From NCBI GenBank assembly GCA_963797765.1, contig CAWCQU010000003.1, forward strand, positions 1,488,001 through 1,552,000: 64,000 nt of DNA, in the 5' to 3' direction. The position numbers were made by a program, and so were the translations under genes. Source of the DNA: JBGPTK01 sp963797765. Its GTDB lineage: Bacteria > Acidobacteriota > Terriglobia > Acidiferrales > UBA7541. This document shows, one piece after another, positions 28,662 to 38,203 of the stretch; the stretch's first letter is position 1, and the number at the start of each line of letters is the position of its first letter. Below the pieces are notes generated by a model. That model was not told where the DNA came from. It made no database searches and saw only the letters and a list, made by a program, of their open reading frames with translations.

Positions 28662-30311
28662 TTAGGCGGTTTTGCCTGTGTGTGGATTGCTGCTCAAGTG
28701 GCTGAGCGAGATTCGCTTGAATGTTGAGCGGCCGAGAAGGTCTTTGGCTACCAGGAGTCCTGAAGCGCCGTGGAGGCCGGGACCGGGGTGCGTGGATGCG
28801 CCTATGTGGTACAGACTGGCGATGGGCGTGCGATGGCTGGGCAGGCCGGGAAGCGGACGCCAGAGGAAAAATTGGCTGGGATCGCAAGAACCGGCGTAGG
28901 GGTCGCCTCCAACCAGATTGATATTCGTGTTCGCCAGGTCAGCCGGCGAAATTACAACCCGCTTTCGCATGGCCGATGTGAGATTGGGAATTTGGCGTTG
29001 CAACTTTTGAATGATGCGGTCGGCGTAATGTTCGCGAAGCGATTCGGTCCACCTGCCATCGGCGGTGTCGATAACCCCAGCGGCATCACCCGTAGGATGG
29101 CTGGGAAGTTCCTGAAGCTGCAACCAGAATATCCAGGAGCCTTTGGGACAACGCGAAGGATCGACTGCGACGGGTTGGCCGAGCACTACTGTGGGATCAG
29201 CGGGAAGGAGTCCTCGTTCGGCTTCATTGACGGCGCGCGAAACTCCGTTAAGACCGTCGCAAACGTGCAAGATGGCCGTGCGGTGCAAGCGAGGGTCGTC
29301 ATTTTCCCAGCGGGGAGGTTCGGAGAGAGCGATGTGGATCTGCATGTCAGCACGGCCGAAACGGAATCGTTTTGTATTTTTGGCGACCCATCCTGGCACG
29401 TCGCGGGAATCCAGCAACGAGAGATAGAGCTGATTGGGCGTGACATTGCAAATAACGGCGCGGCGCGCTTCGATTATTTTTCCTTTTCGCCGGACGCCAA
29501 CCGCGCGGCCGTTTCTGACTTCAACGCTCTCGACGTGGGCATCCGGTTCGAGAGTTCCACCAAAATCTTGGATCAGTTTTACCAGCGCGCCGGCCAATCG
29601 GGCTCCCCCGCCTTTAGGGATCGGCATTCCGCCCAGCTGCAGGGCGACGGCAATCAGTTTGTTCATGTAGCCAGAGGTGGCATTGTCCGGGCCGAGACCC
29701 GTATGTAGGACCCAGGGCGCGAGAAGTCCATGAATTTGAGGTGAGCGGAATGTTTGGGTGAGCCAATCGCGGCTGGTGCTTAATAATTCGGAGCCGAACT
29801 CGAGCGATCCGCGCAGCCGCATCCGGCGAAGCCACTTCCCTATCAGTCGCGCGCCATCCCAGGACCAGATTTCCGTGCCTAACAAACCGAATGCGAGTTC
29901 GGCTTTGCCCAGGAAAGTTTCGACTTCACTGGCCCAGGCGGCGCCATCTCCCGCTGCGTGACGTTCGAATTCCTGCTGGTTGGCGGCTTGATTGGTGGAA
30001 AGAAATGCCGAACTGCCGTCTGGGAATAGGGCGCCGGTTGGGTACTCGGTGTTGAGATATTCGAGGCCGCGGGCTTCCAAATCATTTTTCAGAATTCGGA
30101 ACGATTCCGAGCCGGTGAAGAGTGGGTGCCAGGCGGAATAGACATCATGCAGGAATCCAGGCTCGGTAATTTCCGCCGTGCGGATATTGCCGCCGAACCA
30201 GGAGTTGCGTTCGAAGACGCAAACTTTCCAACCAGCTTTGGCGAGCAGCGCCGCGCCGGTGAGGGAATTTAGGCCGCTGCCTACGAAGATGGCGTCAAAG
30301 GTGTTCGTCAT
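28662..30311 (-). CDS. FAD-dependent oxidoreductase, phytoene desaturase / carotenoid isomerase-like
   Basis: 549 residues from ATG 30311. The N-terminal dinucleotide-binding motif is VGSGLNSLTGAALLAKAGWK followed by CVFERNSWFGGNIRT. Further conserved parts are HDVYSAWHPLF, GGMPIPKGGGARLAGALVKL and a C-terminal FAD-closing region with SLYHIGASTHPGPGLHGASG. The last motif is the family hallmark of CrtI/CrtO-type amine oxidase-fold proteins. The overall sequence resembles the 'NAD(P)/FAD-dependent oxidoreductase' group that is not strictly carotenogenic; no other carotenoid genes lie here. The start is only 10 bp after the stop of the isochorismatase-family gene, so they form an operon. Substrate unknown. 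Confidence 0.82.
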   Translation of the reverse strand: MTNTFDAIFVGSGLNSLTGAALLAKAGWKVCVFERNSWFGGNIRTAEITEPGFLHDVYSAWHPLFTGSESFRILKNDLEARGLEYLNTEYPTGALFPDGSSAFLSTNQAANQQEFERHAAGDGAAWASEVETFLGKAELAFGLLGTEIWSWDGARLIGKWLRRMRLRGSLEFGSELLSTSRDWLTQTFRSPQIHGLLAPWVLHTGLGPDNATSGYMNKLIAVALQLGGMPIPKGGGARLAGALVKLIQDFGGTLEPDAHVESVEVRNGRAVGVRRKGKIIEARRAVICNVTPNQLYLSLLDSRDVPGWVAKNTKRFRFGRADMQIHIALSEPPRWENDDPRLHRTAILHVCDGLNGVSRAVNEAERGLLPADPTVVLGQPVAVDPSRCPKGSWIFWLQLQELPSHPTGDAAGVIDTADGRWTESLREHYADRIIQKLQRQIPNLTSAMRKRVVISPADLANTNINLVGGDPYAGSCDPSQFFLWRPLPGLPSHRTPIASLYHIGASTHPGPGLHGASGLLVAKDLLGRSTFKRISLSHLSSNPHTGKTA

Positions 30312-30321
30312 GCGAGTTTTT

Positions 30322-30996
30322 TCAGGAGCGAGGCGCTTGAGCCGTGCGCGCCTGATCGGAATTTGCTTTTGCGGCGCGTTCCATTTCGGCGAGAAGCTCG
30401 GGCGTGGTGACGACGCGGCCGAAAAACAGATCGATATTCTTGAGCGTGGCTTGTTGCATGGCCTCGTCGAACGTGGCGTTGGTGTCGCTGGGAAAAACCA
30501 CCTGGTAATCGCGCATGAAAGCGGAGCGCGCGGTGGATTCGCAACAAACATTTGTGGCCGTGCCTGTGATGATGATGGTTTCGATTTTGTGATAACGGAG
30601 GATGGCATCGAGTTCGGTCTCGAAGAAGGAGTCGTACTTGTGCTTGACGATGCAATATTCCGACGGGCCTTCACTTGGCTGCATCATTTTGGGATACATC
30701 TGGAAGCTTGAATCGTTACGCCATAGTGTTCCCTGGGCGATGGGCGAAAATTTTTTGAGCATCAGGCCGCCGATGGGCGGGCGATGATCGGACTGCGTCC
30801 AGATCACGGGCATGGAGTGTTCGCGCGCGAAGGTAATCAATTTTTCGAGCAGCGGAATCATCGCGCGTGCGGGAGGCGTTTCGAAGGCCGCGCCTTCGGC
30901 CACGAAGGCGTTTTGCATATCGATGACGAGGAGCGCGGTGCGGAGTGGATCGACGCGGAAGAACGGTTCCGGTTGCTTGTTCGAATTGTGAGTCAT
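30322..30996 (-). CDS. Isochorismatase-family cysteine hydrolase
   Basis: 224 residues with the full catalytic triad: Asp26 in LLVIDMQNAF, Lys118 in IVKHKYDSFF, and Cys151 in TGTATNVCCESTARSA. The family hydrolyses amides (nicotinamide, N-carbamoylsarcosine, biuret, ureidoacrylate) or vinyl ethers (isochorismate). The HKYDSFFETELDAILR context fits the cysteine amidohydrolase branch more than true isochorismatases. It is followed by the FAD oxidoreductase in the same operon and preceded, after a repeat element, by the Cys-less nitrilase homologue. Together with the nitrilase-superfamily genes upstream it suggests C-N bond hydrolysis in the pathway. Substrate unknown. Confidence 0.87.
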   Translation of the reverse strand: MTHNSNKQPEPFFRVDPLRTALLVIDMQNAFVAEGAAFETPPARAMIPLLEKLITFAREHSMPVIWTQSDHRPPIGGLMLKKFSPIAQGTLWRNDSSFQMYPKMMQPSEGPSEYCIVKHKYDSFFETELDAILRYHKIETIIITGTATNVCCESTARSAFMRDYQVVFPSDTNATFDEAMQQATLKNIDLFFGRVVTTPELLAEMERAAKANSDQARTAQAPRS

Positions 30997-31010
30997 AAAA
31001 TTCCGTGTAG

Positions 31011-31081
31011 CTTCAGGGGCTAAAGCCCGTCTTTCTTCCAGTCGAGAATGTCTGAGCTAAAGCTCCGACCCCCTAAAAACC
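31011..31081. repeat. Double-hairpin intergenic repeat, copy B
   Basis: CTTCAGGGGCTAAAGCCC start, GAGCTAAAGCTCCGACCCCC, then CTAAAAACC at the end. It separates the Cys-less nitrilase homologue from the isochorismatase-family gene. Confidence 0.75.
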
Positions 31082-31110
31082 AGGCTTATTTCAAATTCGA
31101 AGAGCGACGG

Positions 31111-32178
31111 CTAGCGCTCGGGCTTTTTCCAGATATCGCGTTCGTGCATCAGTTCGATTTGTTTTTTGGTTACTTTTTCATTGTATTCGGCGTGCTTCAT
31201 GGGTTCGCGATTCAGATATAAATTCTTGGGATAGATGGGCTTCTCGTAGACGATCTGGTAAAGCTCGGTGCGAAGGTCTTTCATCCAATTGTCCCACTTG
31301 GCGCGGGCGCGGTGGTCACGCAGGGCTTCCACGTCAATCACTCCGGCGACGTAACTTGAACCGCCGCTGTATTCGAGCTTGCCAACTTTTTGGCCACGGT
31401 AATTGAAAATATAGGAACGTCCGCCAAAAGTATCGATGGGCGTGGTCTCTTCGGGAAAAAGGTAATAGGTGCCGACGTTGGGAGCGACGATGTACATATT
31501 GTTATCGAGCGCGCGGGCGGCGCTTTGGATTTCAAAATAATCGTTGCCGCTGCCGGGATGCGGATATGACGCACGATACACAATTTCCGCGCCGTTCATC
31601 GCCAGGGCACGCGCATTCTCGGGGTACGAACCTTCATTCGCCATCATGATGCCCATGCGACCGATTTCCGTATCCACCACCGGCCAGAATGCCTGCAAGT
31701 TGCGGCCGTATTTTTCGATCCACCAATCGTAAATGTCATGCGGGCAGACGGAATGCTCCACCGGCCACAGCGGCGACACTTTGTAATGTTGCAGGATGAT
31801 TTCACCTTTGGGATTGATGATGAAGCCAACGTTGAAGAAGCGGTCCTTGATATCGGGATGTTTGGCTTTGGCCTGCGCCATGATGAAGCAATCCCATTCG
31901 CGCGCCAGTTTGCTGATTTCTTCCGTTTCCTCGCCGGGAATATCAATGGCGCATTCCCGCGCGAATTTCACGTGGTCGATATCCAGCACTTCGTCATTAA
32001 ACGCCTGCAGGGCGCCTTCCGGAATCGCAATCAGACGCACCGGAAGGCTCAGGCTAGAGAGCCAGCTCGCCGCTTTTACGAGGTGCTTCAGGTGATCGAT
32101 ATTTATTTGGATGTCTTTGCGGGAACGAATGCCGCGAATTGTAGGGACCAAGCCAACGGCGGTATAGGGTTTGATCAT
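31111..32178 (-). CDS. Nitrilase-superfamily protein with catalytic Cys replaced by Ala
   Basis: 355 residues; AGGAACAGAAAAG precedes ATG 32178. It is a clear paralogue of the gene at 36888-38003 and shares its length and C-terminal extension (NWMKDLRTELYQIVYEKPIY). Of the Glu-Lys-Cys triad, Glu54 (IAIPEGALQAF) and Lys133 (LQHYKVSPLW) are present, but the nucleophile position reads GRMGIMMANEGSYPE: Ala180 stands where the paralogue has Cys (GRIGIVICMEGSFPE). The codon is GCG on the coding strand and the frame is intact on both sides, so this is not a frameshift effect. Cys is needed for catalysis throughout the family, so the protein is probably a pseudoenzyme, perhaps regulatory or a partner subunit of the active paralogue (inference). 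Confidence 0.88.
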   Translation of the reverse strand: MIKPYTAVGLVPTIRGIRSRKDIQINIDHLKHLVKAASWLSSLSLPVRLIAIPEGALQAFNDEVLDIDHVKFARECAIDIPGEETEEISKLAREWDCFIMAQAKAKHPDIKDRFFNVGFIINPKGEIILQHYKVSPLWPVEHSVCPHDIYDWWIEKYGRNLQAFWPVVDTEIGRMGIMMANEGSYPENARALAMNGAEIVYRASYPHPGSGNDYFEIQSAARALDNNMYIVAPNVGTYYLFPEETTPIDTFGGRSYIFNYRGQKVGKLEYSGGSSYVAGVIDVEALRDHRARAKWDNWMKDLRTELYQIVYEKPIYPKNLYLNREPMKHAEYNEKVTKKQIELMHERDIWKKPER

Positions 32179-32239
32179 CTTTTCTGTTCCTGATGTGAAG
32201 AGAAAACCAACTCATAGCCAGCAAGATCTCTCCGCCAGT

Positions 32240-32330
32240 CTTCAGGGGCTAAAGCCCAACTCGCGGCGATCAATTGATGTCGGAGCTAAAGCTCCGACCC
32301 CCTGAAAACCATTTGTGACATAGGCTCCAA
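32240..32330. repeat. Double-hairpin intergenic repeat, copy C
   Basis: CTTCAGGGGCTAAAGCCC start, GGAGCTAAAGCTCCGACCCC middle, CTGAAAACC end, then a TTGTGACATAGG tail that resembles the TATGAGACAGG tail of copies A and D. It lies between the receptor gene and the Cys-less nitrilase homologue. Confidence 0.75.
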
Positions 32331-32433
32331 TTTCCTCCAACCTGAATAGCGGTTTGAGAGCCTCTCCCCTCCGTCGGTTCCGCGCCGCGCGTGGCGGCCC
32401 AGACCGTGCTTTCGCGTCTCCTCGTCTCAATCC

Positions 32434-35400
32434 TTAAAAATTGAGGCGGAATGAAAGCTGCAACTGCCGCGCCGGGGCCGCAAATTTCGGCGAGCCAAAC
32501 GTGGGATTGGCAGGACTCGTGATGCCGTCCTTATAGTGTTGTGGAATCGGCCCGAGGAATGTGCCGTTACCGTAGACGTGGTCGATATCCTCAACATTGG
32601 CGCGGTTGAATAGATTGAAAACTTCGAGGCTTAGCTCGCCCTTAAAGCGCTCGCTGAAGGGAATCACGCGCTGCAAGCGGATGCCGGTGTCGTAATCGGA
32701 ATCACCGGTGTAGGTATTGCGGCCGATGGTGCCCACGCGATCGGAGAAGGGATATTGATCGCCGTTCACGTCGAAGCCGGCCAAGACGGTGTAGTAACGC
32801 GGGCTTTGCAGGGTGGTCAACACCGAGAATTTGAAATCGCGCGCCACCACATTCCAGGTGTTGGGCGTTTCAGTGAGCAGGGCGAGCGTAAAGCGATGGC
32901 GAATATCGTTATCGCCGCGCGCCTTGTCCAGCTTGGTGTTGAGGTAGTCGTACGGCGTGTTGCCCAATTGGACGTCGGTGGAAATATCGAGCGACTTGGA
33001 ATACGTGTAATTAGCGAGGACGCTGAAATGATGCGAGAAATTTTTACGCAAGCTGAGCGTGCCGCCGTTGTAAATCGACCATCCCGTGGGGGCGACGATT
33101 AGCGAGAATCCAAAAGTGGGATCCGCCGGGGTGAACGCTTGAACGCCGCCGGGAGTGAGGCCGGCAGGAACGCCATTGATGCTGTCGTAGACGGGCAGAT
33201 GCGATCCGTGAACATACTGGTATCCGACCGTCAGGAAAGTATCCTTGGCGATCTGATTCTCGATCTCCAGGCTGGCTTGCATGGCGTTGGCATTTTGAAA
33301 TCGCTTCATGGCATAGCCGAGCGGAAATTGATTCAGTGGAGCCGCGGGATTCACGGGAGAAGGATAGATTCCATTGTGCGCGAAATTGCTGAACGCAGCG
33401 GATGCACCGAAGGGGCCCGAAATTCCCACCGCGCCAGATGCGCCTGTCCCGACCAGCGATTGCGATGGATTCTTAAACGCTGGAAGCAAGGGCTGATTCA
33501 TATAGGTGAATTCCGAGGCTCCGATCCAGCTCACCAAAATGTCGCTGTAATCGAACGGGCCGTAGAACAATCCAGTACCGGCGCGAACCACGGTCTTCCC
33601 TCCGCGCAGCGACCAAGCCACGCTGGCTCGGGGTTGTACGTTTCCATAATTGGTGAGGTGGCCGGAGCCCTGCAATTTCAAATCCGCGCCGGAGGGCATC
33701 AGATCCACATCCCAGCGAAGGCCGGCCGTAAAAGTAAGATTGGGCCGGGCGCGCCACTGGTCCTGTCCATAGAAGGAGTACAGGGTGTGCTCGAAATTCA
33801 GAGCCGTGCTGTTGGTGAAATCGGCCTGAGAAGGTCCGGCGTAGAGGCCGGTCTGAAAAGGCAAGGTTCGTGCTGGGATTTGCTTTCCAAACAGATCGCG
33901 GGGTTCGAGAAAGAGAAAAATTACGGGAGTGCCGGGTCCAAATGGCGGCGAGGTGAATGGCGGCGCTCCGAAGAAACTCTGCGGTGTAAAGACGGCGAAG
34001 CCGGGAGTGAACAAAGTGGCTTGCACATTGATCCAGGTGGGTTCCAGATCACCGCCAAACGAAATGGTGTGATTGCCATGAACTTTGGTCATATTCTCCG
34101 CGATCTGGAAATGCTGTTCGCGATAGAAGTGAACGCTGCCCACGAACCCGCCGGAGGAGAGCAAGATCGGGAATATTCAGCGCGGGCTCGAAGCCGGCGC
34201 CGACGGGATTCAAATTGAATGTTCTGCGGCCGAAATCAACAACCGTCTCCGAAGTGAACGAACTGCTGAAGAGATGGACCAGGTTGGCATAAACCGTTTG
34301 ATCCTGCACCGGATTATCGCGGTAGGAGGAAGGAAGACCTTCACCGGGCGCGGCGCCGGGAGCATTCTGTTTGTGGTCCTTGGTGAACAGATACGCAATG
34401 TTCAAATTGGTTTCCGGGCTGATAAACGTGGTGCTTTTCCCGAAGAACTTGTTGTAGTTGTCGATTTGCAAAATTGAACCCAGGTTTTCGGGAGCCAAAC
34501 CCAAGCCCAACTTTCACCTGATTGATACTGGGCGTGCCCGGGCCCAGGCATCCCGGAGAGGCGATGCAATGCAAAATAAATGAGGAGTAGATGGGCGATT
34601 CGGCGCGCCGCTGCCCTTCATAGCCGGCAAAGAAAAAACTCTTGGTCGGAATCACCGGACCGCCGATATTCACGCCAAATTGATTGAAGCGCAAAGTATT
34701 GAAGCCGGGAGCCGAAAGCAGGTTATTGGCGTCCATCTCGTTGTTGCGGAAGTATTCGTACGCCGATCCGTGGAAATCCTTGGTGCCGGATTTGGTGACG
34801 GTATTGACCACCGACCCAAGGTTGCGTCCCACTTCCACCGTGTACGGACTGGAAACCACGCGAAATTCCTGGACCCAATCCTGCGATGGACTCTGGCGCT
34901 GCACTCCGGAAATGCTGGTGGTGTAATCGGTGCCGTCCAGGCCGAAAAAGGAACTGTGCACTTCGCGCATGCCTGCGAAACTCAACTGCAGCACCGTTTC
35001 CGTGAAAGGAGATTGCGCGCCAACGGCCGTAGCGCGGCCCACGTTGGCGGACGGAGTCAGCAGGACAAAGTCGATAAAATCGCGGCCAGAAATCGGGAGG
35101 TCCAGAATTTTCTGAGACTCGATCACCTGGCTCACTTCCGACTTTTGCGTATCGATTCCTTCGGTGGAGGCAAAGACTTCGATTTTCTGTTCCTTCGTGG
35201 AAAGGCCAAGAGTGACGGCAACCGAAGCAATCTGTCCAACCGCAAGCGTGACCTGAGTTTTCGAAGAAGTAAACTGGCCGGATTCGACGGTCAGTTCATA
35301 TCTTCCCGGAGCCAAGCCAGGGATGACGGCGAGGCCATCACCATTGGCGACCTCGGTGCGCTTCGAATCCGTTTCGATATTGCGAACCGTCACCTTGGCT

Positions 35401-35534
35401 TTGGGAATCACGGCCCCCGATTGATCGGTGACGGTGACATTGAGCGTGGCCAATTGCTGTGCTTCGACGGCGACGGAAAACAGAAAAACGAAAACACAGA
35501 TGCCGAGAATGGCCCACAGGCTGAATCGAATCAT
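32434..35534 (-). CDS. Oar-like TonB-dependent receptor with carboxypeptidase-regulatory domain (two frameshifts)
   Basis: About 1030 residues. GGGAGACAC precedes ATG 35534. Signal peptide MIRFSLWAILGICVFVFLFS ending VEAQ. Residues about 30-115 form a carboxypeptidase-regulatory-like domain (LNVTVTDQSGAVIPKAKVTV, GLAPGRYELTVESGQF). A plug domain follows (LPISGRDFIDFVLLTPSANV, VSSPYTVEVGRNLGSVVNTV, GTKDFHGSAYEYFRNNEMDA). The large beta-barrel ends ARQLQLSFRLNF with a terminal aromatic. Frames change near 34500 and 34160. These receptors import or export large substrates with TonB energy. Its position among nitrilases and flavin monooxygenases suggests that it takes up the pathway substrate, which is inference. 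Confidence 0.86.
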
Positions 35535-35638
35535 GTGTCTCCCTCGAATTAAATTGTGACGAACCCACCCACCCCGAGTGCTTATCCCACCCCGTATACC
35601 GACGATTGGCTCTGGATTGAGAACCAACAGTCCCCGGA

Positions 35639-36764
35639 TCACCCCTGACCACGGCCTTTCGCCAAACCTTCCACAGCGGCCTCAACGCTTTGGCTGCTGA
35701 CTTCATTGCGGTCCGCGAATTCATCGATTTGATTCGGCGAACTTCTTTCAAACGCTTCCGCGGCGCGTTGCGCAAAATCCTGATTGCCATTTTTCAGATA
35801 TTGCAAGCGGACGATATCCGGCCGGGCGTAATGGCCCACTGTATCGATCAAGGCTTTCCACACTTTGATCATGTCGGCCTGGCAATCGGCGTAAATGATG
35901 GTGTCGCCAGAAGTGGGCGGCACTAATGGAATATCCGACGGGGGCGACGATCTGGCTGCCGCCGTGAGCGTAATCGAGGTTCACCGTTTCGCGCAGCGGA
36001 AAATCAGCGGGAAGATCTTTCTGTGTGAAATATCCGCAAGCGGCCAGTACAAAGGCGCCCGCTTCCATGGCGTGGGCGCGGCAAGACGTGTGGCCCCAGA
36101 AGAATTTCCCTTCGAGGTCGGGTTCTTCCAGCTTGGGACCGCAGTGAATTGAAAACGCGCCAGGGAAAACTGCGATGTGAAAATCTTCGCCTTGCTCGAT
36201 CATTCGGGCGCGGATCAGAGTCATCAAATGCTCGCCGCAGATCAAGCCACCGATGCGGCCGATATCCGTCTCGTAGGTGACCAGGTCGCTGCCATCGCCA
36301 TTTCCCCACACGGCGCGTTCCACAAAAGTGGGAACGGTCTTGCGATGACGCCCGAGAATTCGGCCAGTGCGTTCGATGAACAATTGCGTATTGTAAATTG
36401 TGTGCACGCCGCGGCGCGAATCCATTTCATTGCAGCCGATCACCACGTGTGTGTTGGCGTTGGCAGCGGCTTCGCAAAGGCGGGCGGTATCTTCGCTGGG
36501 AATTAGGACGGCGTTATCGTAGAAGCGGATTCGAACCGGAAGCCAATCCTGCAATTTGGATTCCCAGCCTTCGCCCCAGTAGGGGTAACCGGCCAGCCAG
36601 GTTTCGGTGAAGGCGACGAGCTCGGCGCCTTGCGCTGCGGCCTCGGCAATTTTGGCGCAGGCGCGGTCGACGCTTTTTTCGCGATCGAGATAGACCGGGG
36701 GAGTTTGGACGACGGCGACCTTCACGCTGCTGCGCCCGCCGAGAACCTTTTGCTGTGGCTTCAA
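35639..36764 (-). CDS. Nitrilase (carbon-nitrogen hydrolase), frameshifted near the C-terminus
   Basis: About 375 residues. The start is TTG 36764 or GTG 36725; neither has a strong ribosome site. Triad: Glu54 in LVAFTETWLAGYPYW, Lys142 in GRHRKTVPTFVERAVWG, and Cys176 in GGLICGEHLMTLIRAR. The spacing and the FTETWLAGYPYW and GEHLMTL motifs fit true nitrilases (EC 3.5.5.1), which turn nitriles into acids, rather than amidases. Near 35925 the frame changes; the second frame continues with SGDTIIYADCQADMIKVWKA and ARPDIVRL, the expected nitrilase ending. It is on the same strand as the receptor downstream and the other nitrilase-superfamily gene upstream. Confidence 0.87.
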
Positions 36765-36887
36765 GTGATCACCAGAGTGTTAATTCACAACTACCAGTAT
36801 TTTTCCTGGTGCTCAGGGCGCAGCAAGCAGCGCCCCTACAACAACTGCCGCTGCGAGACTCATCACAGCTATTTCTTGGACGAAATT

Positions 36888-38003
36888 CTAGTCCGCAGGG
36901 ACTTCTTCTTTTTCTTTCTTAGCCGCTTTCGGCGCTGGATTCGCGTGAGATGGCGCCTTGTAGAGGCCCCTCTCCATCATGTTCTTCATTACCGCGCGAC
37001 GGATTTGATCGTGATCGTCGTGATGGCCGGGCGGTTCCTTCAGGCACAGATTCTTGGGATAGATCGGCTGCTCGTAAATGCAACGGAATTGCTCGGTGCG
37101 CAGATCGCGCATCCAATTGCCCCACAGCGAGCGGCTGCGATACTGGCGGAGCGCCTCGATATCGATAATGGCGCCGGCATAGGACGCGCCGGAGCCGTAG
37201 TCATGCTTGGAGAGAACCCGGCCCTGGTAATCAACGATCATGGATTTTCCGCCAAACGTATCGATCGGGTTGATGGATTCCTGGGTCAAGTAATAGGTGG
37301 CGGGATTGGGAGCGACAACGTAACAGGTGTTGTCCAGGGCGCGCGCGCGGTTCTGAATTTCCCAGATATCGTTGGCCACGTATGGTTCGGGATACGCGGG
37401 CCGGTAAATCACTTCAGCGCCGTTCATGGCCACGCCGCGAGCCGTTTCCGGGAACGACCCTTCCATGCAGATCACGATTCCGATACGGCCGATTTCGGTG
37501 TCCACCACGGGGAAAAATGCGTCCAGATTATCGCCATACAATTCGATCCATCGGTCCCACACATCATGAGGAACCGTGGAATGTTCGCGCGCGAAGACTT
37601 GCAATTTGTAATGCTTGTGGATTACCTCGCCGGAGGGAGCGATCACAAATCCACAATTGAAGAAGCGCTCTGGAAATTCCGGATGCTTCGCTTTGGCCTG
37701 GCCGATGATGTAGGTATCCATCTGCTTGGCTTTGCGCCCCAGAAAATCGGTTTCGTCGCCGGGAATATCGATGGCCATTTCTTTTACATATTTGGTGTGA
37801 TCCCAATCGAAAACTTCATCGGTAAAGCCCTGCAGGCAGCCTTCGGGAATGGTGACCAGGCGGACGGGCAAATCAATCGCGCTGAGCCAGACGGCAGCGT
37901 CGATTAGTTCGGAAATATGGCGAAGATTAACGATAATTTCGGAGCGTTTCTTGCAACCTCGCATGATCGGCTGAAGAGCCAGGGCCATGTATTGCTCGAT
38001 CAT
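36888..38003 (-). CDS. Nitrilase-superfamily carbon-nitrogen hydrolase
   Basis: 371 residues starting at ATG 38003 after an excellent AAGGAGG site. Triad intact: Glu54 (VTIPEGCLQGF), Lys133 (HKHYKLQVF), and Cys179 (GRIGIVICMEGSFPE). The family member resembles formamidase/aliphatic amidase-like proteins of about 350-370 residues, with a long C-terminal extension ending in a Lys/Glu/Ala-rich tail. It is a paralogue of the Cys-less protein at 31111-32178. The substrate is most likely an amide or a nitrile-derived amide. It lies next to the true nitrilase, so nitrile and amide hydrolysis could be consecutive. Confidence 0.87.
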   Translation of the reverse strand: MIEQYMALALQPIMRGCKKRSEIIVNLRHISELIDAAVWLSAIDLPVRLVTIPEGCLQGFTDEVFDWDHTKYVKEMAIDIPGDETDFLGRKAKQMDTYIIGQAKAKHPEFPERFFNCGFVIAPSGEVIHKHYKLQVFAREHSTVPHDVWDRWIELYGDNLDAFFPVVDTEIGRIGIVICMEGSFPETARGVAMNGAEVIYRPAYPEPYVANDIWEIQNRARALDNTCYVVAPNPATYYLTQESINPIDTFGGKSMIVDYQGRVLSKHDYGSGASYAGAIIDIEALRQYRSRSLWGNWMRDLRTEQFRCIYEQPIYPKNLCLKEPPGHHDDHDQIRRAVMKNMMERGLYKAPSHANPAPKAAKKEKEEVPAD

Positions 38004-38203
38004 GGAATCCTCCTTGACGGAAGAACTAAACTGCCACGCGCGTGCGCTGGATGATGGGCGTTATTGAATAACGCGCTCGGGGGTTTGTCAAGCAAGCGGA
38101 GTGCAAAAAAAATACGGATCGATTCGCATGAAAGGCCGTAAAGGCCGATCAACTCACTACTCGGTAAACTTCGTGCGCGCTCGAATGAAGCGCGCCGGTC
38201 CGG

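Noticed and set aside
28662..30311. Calling the FAD oxidoreductase a carotenoid gene (crtI)
   Set aside because: No other carotenoid genes nearby and the family is broad; only the fold is supported.
33139..34218. Long plus-strand open frame (359 codons) opposite the receptor gene
   Set aside because: It is the mirror of the TonB-dependent receptor coding sequence; its translation is rich in Arg, Gly and His with no recognisable domain.
36630..37907. 425-codon plus-strand frame opposite the nitrilase-superfamily genes
   Set aside because: Runs across two real minus-strand genes and the gap between them; no family signature, codon pattern of a shadow.
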